64,000 nucleotides of DNA from Bacteroidota bacterium (GCA_013289175.1 JABDAN010000003.1:1-64000), one strand, 5' to 3'; numbered from the stretch's first letter, positions 26,469-36,009 are shown. Translations and numbers: made by a program. The notes: a model not told the origin generated them from the letters alone.

Positions 26469-26499
26469 CGGGGTTCCTGATTAAAGATAAGTTCGTGCC

Positions 26500-27612
26500 A
26501 TGCGCCTTTTTTTTATAGCGTTTCTAACCTATGTCTTCATCCTGCCCAACGCAAAAGCACAGGAAACACTTCCTGGTTTTTCGGCTTCCCTCAAACCCAA
26601 CGGAAAGATTCTGATCAGCTGGCGCAATACCTACCCTTCTGTCAATCAAATCAGCATTCAACGATCTTCCGATAGCCTCCATAATTTCGTTACCCTGTTA
26701 ACGGTTCCAGATCCCCGCATACCTGAAAATGGTTTTGTGGACAGCAAAGCCAACGGTCGGAAGATGTACTACCGGATCTTTATTTTGTTTCCAAACAGCA
26801 AGTACCTGTTTACAAAATCCAAACGAGCGACCCTTGACACTGAAGAACCTCCCGTTGTAGTTGCAAAACCCACCGTAAAGGATAAACCGGCTAGTGTCGT
26901 TCAACCAGAAAGTTCCACACAGAAACAGCCATCCGTTCCTACAGAAAAACAAACAACCCCGCCACTAGAAAAAACAAAAGTCTTGCCTGCAGAACAACAG
27001 ACCCTGCAGCCTTCGGTAAACAACGCTGCAAAAACAGAAAAACCAGAAGTAGAAGAAGAAAAATACCTGGTTCTTCCCAAAATAGACAATTCCAGAATTT
27101 ATTATATGGTGGAATCACCCAATATTAAAAAACCTACCGTCAACAATCCCAATAAAATAAAAGCACCGACTATTGAAGTAGATAAAGTGCTCTATGTAAA
27201 AAGAAGGGATTCGGTGATCATGTTGCTGCCGGGCAACCAGGTTCGGCGATTCAGCGATTCGCTGGTCAAACAAACCAAGGACACGTTATTTTTCGTAAAC
27301 GCGGACACTTTGCAGATCAAGCCTTTTGTGGAAGTCTACCATGAGCCCAAAGAAGTCTATAAAATCTCTACCTACGTATTCACCTCAAAAGATGGCAATG
27401 TAACCATTGCATTGCCCGACTATAGTCACAAAAAATATTATGTGGCATTTTACGAGATGGACAGCACACAGGTAATGGCTGTCAAAGATATAAAGGATGC
27501 GCAGCTCATCATCGACAAAACAAATTTCGGGCATTCCGGATGGTTTCGATTTGAGCTTTATGAAGATGGAAAACTAAAGGAGAAAAATAAGTTCCTTATC
27601 CCAAGGGAATAG
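26500..27612 (+). CDS. Exported protein of unknown function with FN3-like N-terminal domain and Pro/Thr/Lys-rich linker
   Basis: 370 residues. The Sec signal peptide ends at KAQ (about residue 21). Residues ~25-108 look like a fibronectin-III/Ig-like beta domain (FSASLKPNGKILISWRN ... MYYRIF). A low-complexity linker rich in Pro, Thr, Lys, Val and Gln spans ~115-185 and probably crosses a gap in the envelope. The C-terminal half is beta-rich (KVLYVKRRDSVIML, YKISTYVFTSKDGNVTIALPDYSHKKYYVAFYE). No T9SS sorting signal is seen. I do not recognise a named family; the layout recalls envelope proteins of Chitinophagaceae. The neighbour lipB is convergent. Confidence 0.7.
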   Translation: MRLFFIAFLTYVFILPNAKAQETLPGFSASLKPNGKILISWRNTYPSVNQISIQRSSDSLHNFVTLLTVPDPRIPENGFVDSKANGRKMYYRIFILFPNSKYLFTKSKRATLDTEEPPVVVAKPTVKDKPASVVQPESSTQKQPSVPTEKQTTPPLEKTKVLPAEQQTLQPSVNNAAKTEKPEVEEEKYLVLPKIDNSRIYYMVESPNIKKPTVNNPNKIKAPTIEVDKVLYVKRRDSVIMLLPGNQVRRFSDSLVKQTKDTLFFVNADTLQIKPFVEVYHEPKEVYKISTYVFTSKDGNVTIALPDYSHKKYYVAFYEMDSTQVMAVKDIKDAQLIIDKTNFGHSGWFRFELYEDGKLKEKNKFLIPRE

Positions 27613-27637
27613 TAAAATACGTGACCACCCGGTCAGG

Positions 27638-28378
27638 TCAAATCGTCGGGATGGGATTTTCTATCATTGGACTGAGTTCCGCTTCAAAAACGTCTTCAAA
27701 ATGAATTTTGAGTTTTTCCTTCACTTCCCCCAGGTTGATCTGCCTACCCAACTCGCGGGCCAGCGAGGTGACTTGTTTGTTTTTGATTCCGCAGGGAACA
27801 ATTCCTTCAAAATATTCCAGATCGGTATTTACATTAAAGGCAAATCCGTGCATGGTGATCCAGCGGCTGCAACGCACACCAAAAGCCGCAATTTTTCTTT
27901 CCCTTCCTACGATCCCGGGTTGGAGCCATACACCTGTCTCACCACTTGACCGGTCTCCCTGTATTCCATAGTCCGCCAAGGTACGGATGACTATCTCTTC
28001 CAAATTGCGGAGGTATTTACCGATATCCGTTCCAAATTTTTCAAGATCCAGGATGGGATATCCGACGATTTGTTCAGGCCCATGAAAAGTAATATCACCC
28101 CCGCGGTTTGTTCGAACAAAAAGAATTCCTCTGTCTTGCAGTTCTGTTTCGTCCAGCAAGATGTTTTCTTCATGTCCTGTTTTGCCGAGCGTATAAACCG
28201 GTGGATGTTCAACAAAAAGCAGGTAATTGGTCGTAGAGTTTTTTCGTTGCTTTTGTTGAGCGGAATGGTAACGGGTTTTAATTTCTACATTCTGTTTGAG
28301 CAGGGTTTCCTGATATTCCCAGGCTTCCGTATATCCCATAACACCCAAGTCCTTAAAATAAACCGGCTGCTTTTGCAT
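27638..28378 (-). CDS. lipB: Lipoyl(octanoyl) transferase LipB
   Basis: 246 residues. It transfers octanoyl from acyl-carrier protein to lipoyl domains of 2-oxoacid dehydrogenases and GcvH. Conserved blocks: LFVEHPPVYTLGKTGHEENIL, RGGDITFHGPEQIVGYPILDL, GETGVWL, KIAAFGVRCSRWITMHGFAFNVNTDL (Lys and the following region are catalytic) and GIVPCGI with the catalytic Cys. The -7 element lies only 4 nt before the ATG, so the mRNA is predicted to be leaderless. Divergent from the RluA-type gene; no lipA is adjacent. Confidence 0.96.
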   Translation of the reverse strand: MQKQPVYFKDLGVMGYTEAWEYQETLLKQNVEIKTRYHSAQQKQRKNSTTNYLLFVEHPPVYTLGKTGHEENILLDETELQDRGILFVRTNRGGDITFHGPEQIVGYPILDLEKFGTDIGKYLRNLEEIVIRTLADYGIQGDRSSGETGVWLQPGIVGRERKIAAFGVRCSRWITMHGFAFNVNTDLEYFEGIVPCGIKNKQVTSLARELGRQINLGEVKEKLKIHFEDVFEAELSPMIENPIPTI

Positions 28379-28382
28379 CCTG

Positions 28383-28390
28383 CAAATTTA
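28383..28390 (-). promoter_or_regulatory. -7 element, leaderless lipB promoter
   Basis: TAAATTTG on the minus strand matches TAnnTTTG and ends 4 nt before the lipB ATG. Confidence 0.6.
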
Positions 28391-28503
28391 CGCAATTTAA
28401 GTGGCGTTGAAATCCGGCAGCGGAAGAGAAGAATCCGAAATGAAGATATCCATCGAAAATCGACTGCCCTGGGGCCACCCGCCTGGCTTTAAGCCTAAAC
28501 CCG

Positions 28504-28511
28504 TATTTTTG
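28504..28511 (+). promoter_or_regulatory. -7 element, leaderless RluA-type promoter
   Basis: TATTTTTG matches TAnnTTTG and ends 3 nt before the ATG at 28515. It fixes the start, since the open frame extends back to 28401. Confidence 0.55.
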
Positions 28512-28514
28512 GCA

Positions 28515-29636
28515 ATGTCCATGAAAACAAACAAATCTGCCGGTTTGAATCCGGACAAAGATCCCGGTGATGGGGAGGGGTTCCCCAGCACGCCGGCCGC
28601 TTCGGAAAGTGAAGAGGACGGTTCCGAATTTTCGGAAGTCTTGTATGAACGCATGAACCTGGTGGTGAGCAATGGTCAGGAACCCATGCGACTGGACAAA
28701 TTCCTCACGGCGCGCATAGAAAATATTTCCCGAAACAAAGTGCAACAGGCCATCGATGGTCAAAGAGTGTTGGTGAACAATAAATCCGCTTCGGCCAATT
28801 ATAAAATCAAGCCCGGGGACAATATTGTTTGTTTTTCAGATAAACAGACAGTCGGGGAAGAAATTATTCCCGAGAAAATACCCCTGAATATTTTTTACGA
28901 GGATGAAGAAATTCTGATCATCAATAAACCTCCGGGTCTGGTGGTTCATCCCGCATCCGGTAATTATTCCGGAACCCTGATCAATGGGGTCGCTTTCTAT
29001 CTACAGGAACACAATAAAAAAATATCAGAAGAGACTCTGCCCCGTTTTGGTTTGGTCCATCGCATTGACAAAAATACCAGTGGGTTGCTTGTACTGGCCA
29101 AGACGAGCCAGGCAGTCGCCAACCTCGCAAAGCAGTTTTTTGATCACTCTATTCAACGCGAATATCAGGCCCTGGTCTGGGGTGACCTCCAGGAAAACAG
29201 CGGAACGATCATTGCCCATGTGGGACGACATCAGCGACATCGAAAATTATTTGAAGCCTACCCGGAAGGTGATTTTGGTAAGGAAGCCATTACACATTAT
29301 GAAGTGCTGGAAAAATTCGGATACGTGACTTTGGTAAAATGCGTTTTGGAAACCGGTCGAACCCACCAGATCCGTGTACATATGAAATCCATCGGCCATC
29401 CCCTTTTCAATGATGAAACCTACGGAGGGAATAAAATTCTCAAGGGAACCATCTTTAGCAAGTATAAACAGTTTGTGGACAACTGTTTTACAATTTGTCC
29501 TCGACAGGCGCTGCATGCCAAAACGCTCGGATTTATTCATCCCTCCACTCAGGAGGAAATGTTGTTTGTCAGCGAGCTGCCTGAAGATATGGAGCAGGTA
29601 ATTGAAAAATGGCGCGCCTATACGCGTAAACTTTGA
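28515..29636 (+). CDS. RluA family 23S rRNA pseudouridine synthase
   Basis: 373 residues. After an acidic, poorly conserved N-terminal stretch of about 50 residues comes an S4 RNA-binding domain (RLDKFLTARIENISRNKVQQAI), then the RluA catalytic domain with the nucleophile D185 in HRIDKNTSGLLVLAK and the ETGRTHQIRVHM motif. It is of RluD type by layout; it converts uridines to pseudouridine in rRNA. The ATG at 28515 is used because the upstream 38 codons lie before a -7 element. An alternative ATG at 28521 is 2 codons later. Confidence 0.93.
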   Translation: MSMKTNKSAGLNPDKDPGDGEGFPSTPAASESEEDGSEFSEVLYERMNLVVSNGQEPMRLDKFLTARIENISRNKVQQAIDGQRVLVNNKSASANYKIKPGDNIVCFSDKQTVGEEIIPEKIPLNIFYEDEEILIINKPPGLVVHPASGNYSGTLINGVAFYLQEHNKKISEETLPRFGLVHRIDKNTSGLLVLAKTSQAVANLAKQFFDHSIQREYQALVWGDLQENSGTIIAHVGRHQRHRKLFEAYPEGDFGKEAITHYEVLEKFGYVTLVKCVLETGRTHQIRVHMKSIGHPLFNDETYGGNKILKGTIFSKYKQFVDNCFTICPRQALHAKTLGFIHPSTQEEMLFVSELPEDMEQVIEKWRAYTRKL

Positions 29637-29720
29637 ATCAGGAAGGGAGGTTCTGATGAGATTTTGTAAGTGTTGGCCAAAAGTCGGCCAGCGCAAGGAA
29701 ATGAAACCAGGGTGTCTTTC

Positions 29721-30299
29721 TTAGTTTGCGAAACTCATTTTGTAGTCCACCGTTATTTTGCCTTTGGAGATATCATCGAGTTTACCCTTCAATAATTTTT
29801 TCTTTAACGGTTTTAGATAGTCGATAAACAGTTTCCCTTCTATATGATCGTATTCATGTAGGATAACTCTTCCGGTCAACCCGTTAAAGGTTTTGGTATG
29901 ATGTACAAACTGCGCATCCTCATAGGCCAGGGTCACTTCTTCGTTTCGAAAAATTTCCTCGCGGATCTTTGGAATGCTTAAGCAGCCTTCGGTATAAGGC
30001 CATGGCTCGCCATTGAGCGCTATTATCCGGGCGTTGATGAATACTTCCTTCAAACCCGGTGCGTCCGGATATTTCCCCTGTTCATCGTCTTCCAGGTTAT
30101 TAAAAATCTGGGTGCTGTCAATGACAAACAGTCGAATCGGCCGGTTGATCTGGGGAGCAGCCAGACCCACGCCGCTGCTTTCATACATGGTTTCCCACAT
30201 GTCTTCGATCAATTTTTCCAATTCCGGGTAATCGGCTTGGATTTCTTGCCCCTTCGTTCTCAATACAGACGCCCCATAGGCGACAATAGGAAGTATCAT
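29721..30299 (-). CDS. def: Peptide deformylase
   Basis: 192 residues. It removes the formyl group from the N-terminal Met of new proteins. All three motifs are present: GVGLAAPQI (GXGXAAXQ), EGCLSIP (EGCLS, Cys metal ligand), and HEYDHIEG (HEXDH, catalytic Glu and two His ligands). The ATG at 30299 is used, because the -7 element at 30304-30311 lies between it and the alternative upstream start. It is the last gene of the TrmH-type gene-ubiA-ruvX-def run, but has its own near-leaderless promoter in the 31-nt gap after ruvX. Confidence 0.97.
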   Translation of the reverse strand: MILPIVAYGASVLRTKGQEIQADYPELEKLIEDMWETMYESSGVGLAAPQINRPIRLFVIDSTQIFNNLEDDEQGKYPDAPGLKEVFINARIIALNGEPWPYTEGCLSIPKIREEIFRNEEVTLAYEDAQFVHHTKTFNGLTGRVILHEYDHIEGKLFIDYLKPLKKKLLKGKLDDISKGKITVDYKMSFAN

Positions 30300-30303
30300 G
30301 GTG

Positions 30304-30311
30304 CAAAAATA
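30304..30311 (-). promoter_or_regulatory. -7 element, leaderless def promoter
   Basis: TATTTTTG on the minus strand matches TAnnTTTG and ends 4 nt before the def ATG. Confidence 0.6.
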
Positions 30312-30330
30312 AGATTTTACCCTCAACGCT

Positions 30331-30741
30331 CTAGGCTTTCGACATGTATTCCTGGAGCATCATGGTAGCGGCAATCTGGTCCACCATCGCCTTTTCCCGG
30401 CGTTGTTTTTTCTTCATCCCCATGTCCACCATGGCCCTGGAGGCCATCATGGAACTATAGCGCTCATCTACCGGCAGTACTGGGATTTCCGGGAACTTCC
30501 GTTTCAGGATACCAATGATCCGTTGCACTTCCGGGGTCATATCCGTAGGGCTGTCATCGAGGTTGCGGGGATCGCCAATCAAGATAAGAGAAACAGTTTC
30601 CGTTTTCAGGTATTTTTCCAGGAAGGTAAAAAGCCGGGGGGACTCGATGGTAGTCAATGATGAAGCGATGATCTGCAGGGGATCCGTTACGGCGATGCCG
30701 GTTCTTTTTAATCCATAATCCAGGGCGATGATCCTCCCCAT
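30331..30741 (-). CDS. ruvX: RuvX/YqgF family putative pre-16S rRNA nuclease (Holliday-junction resolvase fold)
   Basis: 136 residues, the usual length. The RNase H-like fold opens with RIIALDYGLKRTGIAVTDP, has GDPRNLDD in the middle and ends with DERYSSMMA...MVDQIAATMMLQEYM, where the conserved D/E residues bind metal. Members mature the 5' end of 16S rRNA. The gene starts 5 nt after ubiA on the same strand, so it is translated from the same transcript. Confidence 0.94.
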   Translation of the reverse strand: MGRIIALDYGLKRTGIAVTDPLQIIASSLTTIESPRLFTFLEKYLKTETVSLILIGDPRNLDDSPTDMTPEVQRIIGILKRKFPEIPVLPVDERYSSMMASRAMVDMGMKKKQRREKAMVDQIAATMMLQEYMSKA

Positions 30742-30746
30742 ACCGG

Positions 30747-31643
30747 TCAGTGTTTATGGGTCATGACAATATCGGTTATTACAAAAAGGGCAAAAACCAC
30801 ACTGGCAATACCATTGGTTGTCATAAAAGCCAGGTTTACACGACTTAGGTCGTGGGGCTTTACAATGAGGTGCTGATAGACCAGCATGCCGGCAAACAAC
30901 AATATCCCGATCCAGTACCAGGCGCCAAATCCGCCAACCCTTCCGGCCGCCACCACAAAAAGAATGCAAAAAATATGCAAGAGGGTAGAAATTCTGAGGG
31001 ATTGTATTTTCCCTACCGCCGTGGGAATGGAGTAAAGGTTTTCAGATTTATCAAAATCCACATCCTGCATAGCATAAATAATGTCAAATCCGCTGACCCA
31101 ACAAATAACCGCTCCGGAAAATAACAGGGGCAGCAGTTCAAAACGGCCAGTGACCGCTAAAAAAGCGCCGATCGGAGCCAGCGATAATCCGATACCCAGG
31201 ACGACATGGCAGAGGGCCGTAAAGCGCTTGGTATAACTATAAAAAAGAATGACGAACAAGGCTACGGGCGAAAGATAAAAACAAAGCGGGTTTATCAGCC
31301 AGCAGGACAGCGTAAATAAAATGCAGCAAACGATCACCAACCGCAAAGCGCTGTTTGGTGCAATAATGCCGCGGGGAATCTCCCGGATGGCAGTTCGGGG
31401 ATTGCGGGCGTCGAAATGTCGGTCTAAAAACCGATTGAACGCCATGGCAGCGCTCCTGGCCGTAACCATGCACAGGAGGACAAGTAAAAACCGGATCCAT
31501 AAAACCGAATCGGTTTGAGTGCTGTTGATTCCAGTGCTTTGTTGAGCAAAAACGCCCAGAAAAAAACCGATCATCGCAAAAGGCAATGCAAATAAGGTAT
31601 GGGAGAACTTGACAAGACTGAGATAATTTTTAAACTGGGACAT
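30747..31643 (-). CDS. ubiA: UbiA family prenyltransferase (4-hydroxybenzoate octaprenyltransferase-like; possibly MqnP)
   Basis: 298 residues with about 8-9 membrane helices. The first aspartate-rich motif is N70-x3-D74-x3-D78 (NRFLDRHFDARNPRT), and the second is YAMQDVDFDKSENLYS near residue 195; both bind Mg-prenyl diphosphate. In Bacteroidota without ubiquinone, UbiA-like proteins of this type are usually assigned to menaquinone synthesis (the futalosine pathway MqnP), so the real substrate may be a 6-amino-6-deoxyfutalosine-pathway naphthoate rather than 4-hydroxybenzoate. It sits 19 nt after the TrmH-type gene and 5 nt before ruvX. Confidence 0.92.
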   Translation of the reverse strand: MSQFKNYLSLVKFSHTLFALPFAMIGFFLGVFAQQSTGINSTQTDSVLWIRFLLVLLCMVTARSAAMAFNRFLDRHFDARNPRTAIREIPRGIIAPNSALRLVIVCCILFTLSCWLINPLCFYLSPVALFVILFYSYTKRFTALCHVVLGIGLSLAPIGAFLAVTGRFELLPLLFSGAVICWVSGFDIIYAMQDVDFDKSENLYSIPTAVGKIQSLRISTLLHIFCILFVVAAGRVGGFGAWYWIGILLFAGMLVYQHLIVKPHDLSRVNLAFMTTNGIASVVFALFVITDIVMTHKH

Positions 31644-31662
31644 ATCTTGGAATTATAATGGA

Positions 31663-32190
31663 CTAAATGGTTGATCGAACCCGCTCCCACAATACCATTC
31701 CGGCGGCCACTGAAATGTTGAGCGAATGTTTCATGCCGAACTGAGGAATTTCTATACAATCGTCACAGTGTGCCAGCAATGTCTCACTGACCCCTTCCAC
31801 CTCGTTGCCAAATATCAACACTACTTTTCCCGCATCCTTGAAGGAAAAATCCTGTAGGGGAATGCTCCCTTCAACCTGTTCCACCCCAACGATCCGGTAA
31901 CCCGATGATTTGAGTGTCTGAACAGCGTCCAGGGCCGATTCCTCGTATTTCCAGGCTACGGTTTCCGTTGCACCCAATGCCGTCTTGTGGATATCGCGGT
32001 GGGGCGGCCGGGGCGTATAACCACACAGGTAAATGGCCTCTGCTAAAAAAGCGTCCGCGGTTCTGAAAACACTTCCAATATTGTGCATGCTCCGGATATT
32101 TTCCATCAGCAGGACCACTGGCAGCTTTTTCACTTGTTGAATCGCTGTTTGGCTCTTGCGCGGAAGTTCGTCCATACGAAGTTTTCGCAT
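31663..32190 (-). CDS. TrmH/SpoU family RNA methyltransferase
   Basis: 175 residues. It has the three SPOUT motifs of the family: motif 1 NIGSVFRTADAF (residues ~36-47), motif 2 LIFGNEVEGV (~125-134) and motif 3 IPQFGMKHSLNISVAAGMVLWE (~149-170), which build the trefoil-knot S-adenosylmethionine site. It 2'-O-methylates tRNA or rRNA ribose; the target is unknown. The -7 element ends 4 nt before the first ATG, so a leaderless start is predicted; an internal Met at residue 6 is an alternative. First gene of the run leading to def. Confidence 0.92.
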   Translation of the reverse strand: MRKLRMDELPRKSQTAIQQVKKLPVVLLMENIRSMHNIGSVFRTADAFLAEAIYLCGYTPRPPHRDIHKTALGATETVAWKYEESALDAVQTLKSSGYRIVGVEQVEGSIPLQDFSFKDAGKVVLIFGNEVEGVSETLLAHCDDCIEIPQFGMKHSLNISVAAGMVLWERVRSTI

Positions 32191-32194
32191 GCTG

Positions 32195-32202
32195 CAAAGA
32201 TA
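32195..32202 (-). promoter_or_regulatory. -7 element, leaderless promoter of the TrmH-type gene
   Basis: TATCTTTG on the minus strand matches TAnnTTTG and ends 4 nt before the ATG at 32190. It is divergent from the mutS -7 element 48 bp away. Confidence 0.6.
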
Positions 32203-32250
32203 CGCCTAAGGTCTAAAGTGTGCGGGCCGTCCCAGGTCTGCACATTTACT

Positions 32251-32258
32251 TACTTTTG
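32251..32258 (+). promoter_or_regulatory. -7 element upstream of mutS
   Basis: TACTTTTG matches TAnnTTTG, 50 nt before the mutS ATG. Confidence 0.5.
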
Positions 32259-32308
32259 CGTCCTGGCGGTACTCGAAAATCCCGGATTGACTGTACCTTA
32301 ACAATTCC

Positions 32309-34912
32309 ATGCTGAAAACTTCCGCAGATACCCCCCTGATGCAACAACATCGGGCGATAAAACAAAAATATCCCGATGCAATCCTTTTGTTCCGGGTGGG
32401 AGATTTTTATGAAACCTTCGGAGAAGATGCGATTCATGCCTCCCGAATTCTGGGCATCACGCTTACCAAAAGAAACAATGGTTCGGCGGCTTCCAGCGAA
32501 CTGGCCGGTTTCCCTTATCATGCATTGGATACTTATTTGCATAAGCTGGTCAAAGGCGGCTTCCGCGTGGCCATCTGCGATCAGTTGGAAGATCCGAAAC
32601 TCGCCAAAGGCATCGTAAAACGTGGTGTGACAGAGATGGTAACCCCCGGCACCGCCACTCAGGACAAACTCCTGGAAAACCGGAGTAATAATTTTCTAGC
32701 TGCCATCCATTTTGGAGATCCCCTGACCGGGATTGCCTTTTTAGATATCTCTACAGGTGAGTTTTTTACCACGGAAGGATTGCCGGAATATATCGACCAG
32801 CTTTTGCAGACCTTAAAACCCGCCGAAGTCATCTTCCAAAGAAATCACCAGAAATTGTTCCGTGAAAATTTCGGAAATCTTTTTTATACCTATACACTGG
32901 AAAGCTGGGTCTTTGATGAATCCTATGCGAGGGAAAACCTGTTGAAACATTTTCAGACGCATTCCTTAAAGGGATTCGGCATTGAATCCCTTGCGCAAGG
33001 CATCATCGCTGCCGGAGCTATTCTACATTATCTGAAAGACACCGAACATCCGCACCTCGAACACATTACCCGGATCCAGCGTCTGGATCGGGAAAATTAT
33101 TTGTGGATGGACCGGTTTACCGTCCGCAATCTGGAACTCCTGCCTTCCGGTGACCATCGTTTTTCCCTTTTGCAGACCCTGGACAATACGGTTTCTCCCA
33201 TGGGAGCACGTCTTTTGAAAAGATGGATGCTCATGCCGTTAAACGATATACGGGCCATCCGGGACAGACTCGCCCTGGTGGAATTTTTTATTAAAGAACC
33301 TGAACTACGTCCCCAGCTGACGGATCATATCAGAGCCTGCGGCGATATGGAAAGAATGTTATCCAGGCTCCCATCAAAAAAAATCAATCCAAGGGAACTT
33401 TTGCAACTCGGCCGCGGGTTGCAGCAGATAGGACAGATTAAAATTCGCTGTAACAGTAGTACAAATCCACCTCTCCAAAAATTGGTTGATGGCCTGGATC
33501 CCTGCGAGCAGATAGCTGACCGGATTCTAACTGAATTGGCAGAAATGCCGCCGGCGCTCGCACAGAAAGGGAATATATTCCGTCCAGGTATCGATCCGGC
33601 ACTGGACGATCTGCGAGACATGGCTGCCAACGGAAAACAATGGCTGGCCGAACTTCAACGGAAAGAATCGCTGAATACCGGAATATCCTCTCTGAAAATC
33701 AGTTTCAACAATGTATTCGGTTACTATCTGGAAGTAACCCATTCTCACAAACATAAGGTACCTGAAACCTGGATCCGAAAACAAACCCTGACCAATGCTG
33801 AAAGATACATTACACCGGAACTGAAAGAATATGAGGAAAAAATTATGGGGGCTGAAGAAAAAATTCTTTCGATCGAACTGAGCCGCTATGACGACCTCAT
33901 GATGGCCCTAGGAGAATATATCGGTCGGATACAAACCAATTGTGGGATTTTGGCAACCATGGACTGTCTGATTTGTTTTGCCGGAAACGCCATTCACTAT
34001 AACTATAAAAAGCCGGAAATTTCAGAGGATTCACTGTTGGAACTAAAAGATAGCCGTCATCCGGTAATTGAAAAAAATCTTTCCCCGGGTGAAGAATACA
34101 TTACCAATGATATACTGCTGGATCCAACCTTTCAGCAAATCATTATTCTTACGGGACCCAATATGAGTGGCAAATCAGCCCTGCTCCGGCAGGTTGCTCT
34201 GATCACCCTAATGAGTCATATGGGAAGTTTTGTTCCTGCCTCCAGGGCGAACATTCCACTGACCGATAAAATCTTCACCCGGGTAGGCGCTTCTGACAAT
34301 GTCAGTGGAGGGGAATCTACCTTCTTGGTGGAAATGAACGAAACCGCCAGCATCCTGAACAATATCACGTCGCGAAGCCTCATCATTCTCGATGAAATTG
34401 GAAGGGGAACTTCTACCTATGATGGTATCTCTATTGCCTGGAGCATTGCTGAATTTTTGCAAGCGTCTGCTCACCAGCCCAAGACCTTGTTTGCAACCCA
34501 TTATCACGAGCTCAATGAACTGGAAAATAAGTTTCCCAGGATTAAAAATTTTCATATTACCAGCCGGGAACTGGGGAACAAAATTATCTTCCTTCGAAAG
34601 CTCGCTCCAGGGGGATCCACCCACAGCTTTGGGATACATGTGGCCCGGATGGCCGGATTACCCGCCAGTCTCATCCACCGGGCCAATGAGATGCTCAAAC
34701 AACTGGAGGAAAGCCGGGGGACTGGTGAATCTGCCAACCTGGAACAGGGAATCAAAAAAGTGTCCGCACCCCATGTGCAACTCTCCATTTTTGATGCCCA
34801 CTCCCAGACTTTTGATCAAATCCGCCAGATGTTGCAAGACCTCGATATCAACCGGCTGACCCCGGTTGAAGCCCTCTTGAAACTGGATGAAATCAAGGGA
34901 CTTTTGCGCTAA
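32309..34912 (+). CDS. mutS: DNA mismatch repair protein MutS
   Basis: 867 residues, full length. The mismatch-reading F-x-E motif is in GDFYETFGEDA (~residues 29-39); then come the connector, core/lever (DRFTVRNLELL) and clamp regions; the ATPase has Walker A GPNMSGKSALLRQ (~618), Walker B SLIILDEIGRGTSTYDG, and ATHYHEL, with SFGIHVARMAG near the C-terminus. It recognises mispairs and recruits MutL. MutL is not in this window. Divergent from the TrmH-type gene. Confidence 0.98.
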   Translation: MLKTSADTPLMQQHRAIKQKYPDAILLFRVGDFYETFGEDAIHASRILGITLTKRNNGSAASSELAGFPYHALDTYLHKLVKGGFRVAICDQLEDPKLAKGIVKRGVTEMVTPGTATQDKLLENRSNNFLAAIHFGDPLTGIAFLDISTGEFFTTEGLPEYIDQLLQTLKPAEVIFQRNHQKLFRENFGNLFYTYTLESWVFDESYARENLLKHFQTHSLKGFGIESLAQGIIAAGAILHYLKDTEHPHLEHITRIQRLDRENYLWMDRFTVRNLELLPSGDHRFSLLQTLDNTVSPMGARLLKRWMLMPLNDIRAIRDRLALVEFFIKEPELRPQLTDHIRACGDMERMLSRLPSKKINPRELLQLGRGLQQIGQIKIRCNSSTNPPLQKLVDGLDPCEQIADRILTELAEMPPALAQKGNIFRPGIDPALDDLRDMAANGKQWLAELQRKESLNTGISSLKISFNNVFGYYLEVTHSHKHKVPETWIRKQTLTNAERYITPELKEYEEKIMGAEEKILSIELSRYDDLMMALGEYIGRIQTNCGILATMDCLICFAGNAIHYNYKKPEISEDSLLELKDSRHPVIEKNLSPGEEYITNDILLDPTFQQIIILTGPNMSGKSALLRQVALITLMSHMGSFVPASRANIPLTDKIFTRVGASDNVSGGESTFLVEMNETASILNNITSRSLIILDEIGRGTSTYDGISIAWSIAEFLQASAHQPKTLFATHYHELNELENKFPRIKNFHITSRELGNKIIFLRKLAPGGSTHSFGIHVARMAGLPASLIHRANEMLKQLEESRGTGESANLEQGIKKVSAPHVQLSIFDAHSQTFDQIRQMLQDLDINRLTPVEALLKLDEIKGLLR

Positions 34913-35095
34913 ATATTCCCGCCGATGCCCGGGACCGGGAGGATCCATCTGCCACCTGGGCTTAAAAATTCCAATTTTCCGGGAATCTTTCCCGTTGCGG
35001 GAAATCCCCATGCCAAAGAGAAGTTGTAATGAATTGACATACAGCAATTTAACTAATGGCATCCCGATTGAATTTACATCCCTGTAATCAATTTT

Positions 35096-35803
35096 ATGAA
35101 AACAACACTCATCCTTGCCGCCTTGTTCTTTACCAGAACCCTCAGTTATGCCTGTTGCATTCCTTCAGGAGATGTTACTGCATACGGAAACAGCGATAGT
35201 CTCAGTATGTCGGGACAGGGCGATGCGGTTCTGTCGATTAACCTGCTCAATTTTGAAGGTATGTTGACAAATCAGTCAGGCGTTGCCCTGAGCTGGAACA
35301 CCATGATGGAAATGAATGTAGATCATTTTGAAATTGAGCGCAGCGGTGATGGCATGACATTTCAGGACATCATTAAAGTGGTATCGCAGATGAAGATTTC
35401 TACCAATGTTTATCAATTGAAATATCAGGCCACCGATCCAAATCCACTTCCCGGCTTATCTTATTATAGAATTAAAGTGATCGGTAAAAATGGAGCAACC
35501 AGCCTGTCTCCGGTAATACAAATCAGTAATTCCAATTTGGTGGACGGAACAAAAATATATCCAACCCTGGTGCAGAATAATATGGTTTTTGTTGAATCCG
35601 ATAAGAGCCTGCACAGTGTCCGGATGGAATTTTTTGACCTCTCCGGTAAAAAAATCAGCGAAACAGATTGGGACACTTTGGATGGTCGTCAGTCTGCTTC
35701 GGTTTCAAGATCTGGTTACCTGCCTACAGGTACTTACTTGGCCAGACTTACAGCCAATGGACAGAATGTTAAAAATCAACTGGTAATTGTACAAAGCCAT
35801 TAA
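35096..35803 (+). CDS. Secreted T9SS type A sorting domain-containing protein
   Basis: 235 residues. The Sec signal peptide covers about 1-18 (LILAALFFTRTLSYA, followed by CC). The middle (~60-140) is an Ig/FN3-like domain (ALSWNTMMEMNVDHFEIERSGDG ... LSYYRIKV). The last ~75 residues match the type A C-terminal sorting domain of the type IX secretion system (IYPTLVQNNMVFVE, FFDLSGKKI, LPTGTYLARLTANGQ and a final basic strand), so the protein is predicted to be exported and anchored or released at the cell surface. Its function beyond that is unknown. A terminator-like hairpin lies 168 nt downstream. Confidence 0.85.
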   Translation: MKTTLILAALFFTRTLSYACCIPSGDVTAYGNSDSLSMSGQGDAVLSINLLNFEGMLTNQSGVALSWNTMMEMNVDHFEIERSGDGMTFQDIIKVVSQMKISTNVYQLKYQATDPNPLPGLSYYRIKVIGKNGATSLSPVIQISNSNLVDGTKIYPTLVQNNMVFVESDKSLHSVRMEFFDLSGKKISETDWDTLDGRQSASVSRSGYLPTGTYLARLTANGQNVKNQLVIVQSH

Positions 35804-35970
35804 CAGTCTTTAAAAAAAATGTTAACATTCTCTCGTTGACCGCTATGTGAAAAAGTTTTGTGCCGGGGTTTTTATCCTTTACCTATAAGAATGTAAATTT
35901 GCCATTGAAAGCGCCCGTTTTTGGTCCAAGATCCATCTGATCCCTTCGAAGATGATATACTAAACACATA

Positions 35971-36000
35971 AAAAGATCCAGCTAGTTACTGGGTTTTTTT
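35971..36000. terminator. Bidirectional terminator-like hairpin between the T9SS protein and iscS
   Basis: AAAAGATCCAG and CTGGGTTTTTTT pair (with G-T wobbles) around the loop CTAGTTA. A T-run follows on the plus strand and an A-run precedes it, so it can serve both convergent genes. Confidence 0.6.
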
Positions 36001-36009
36001 ATGTCCCTA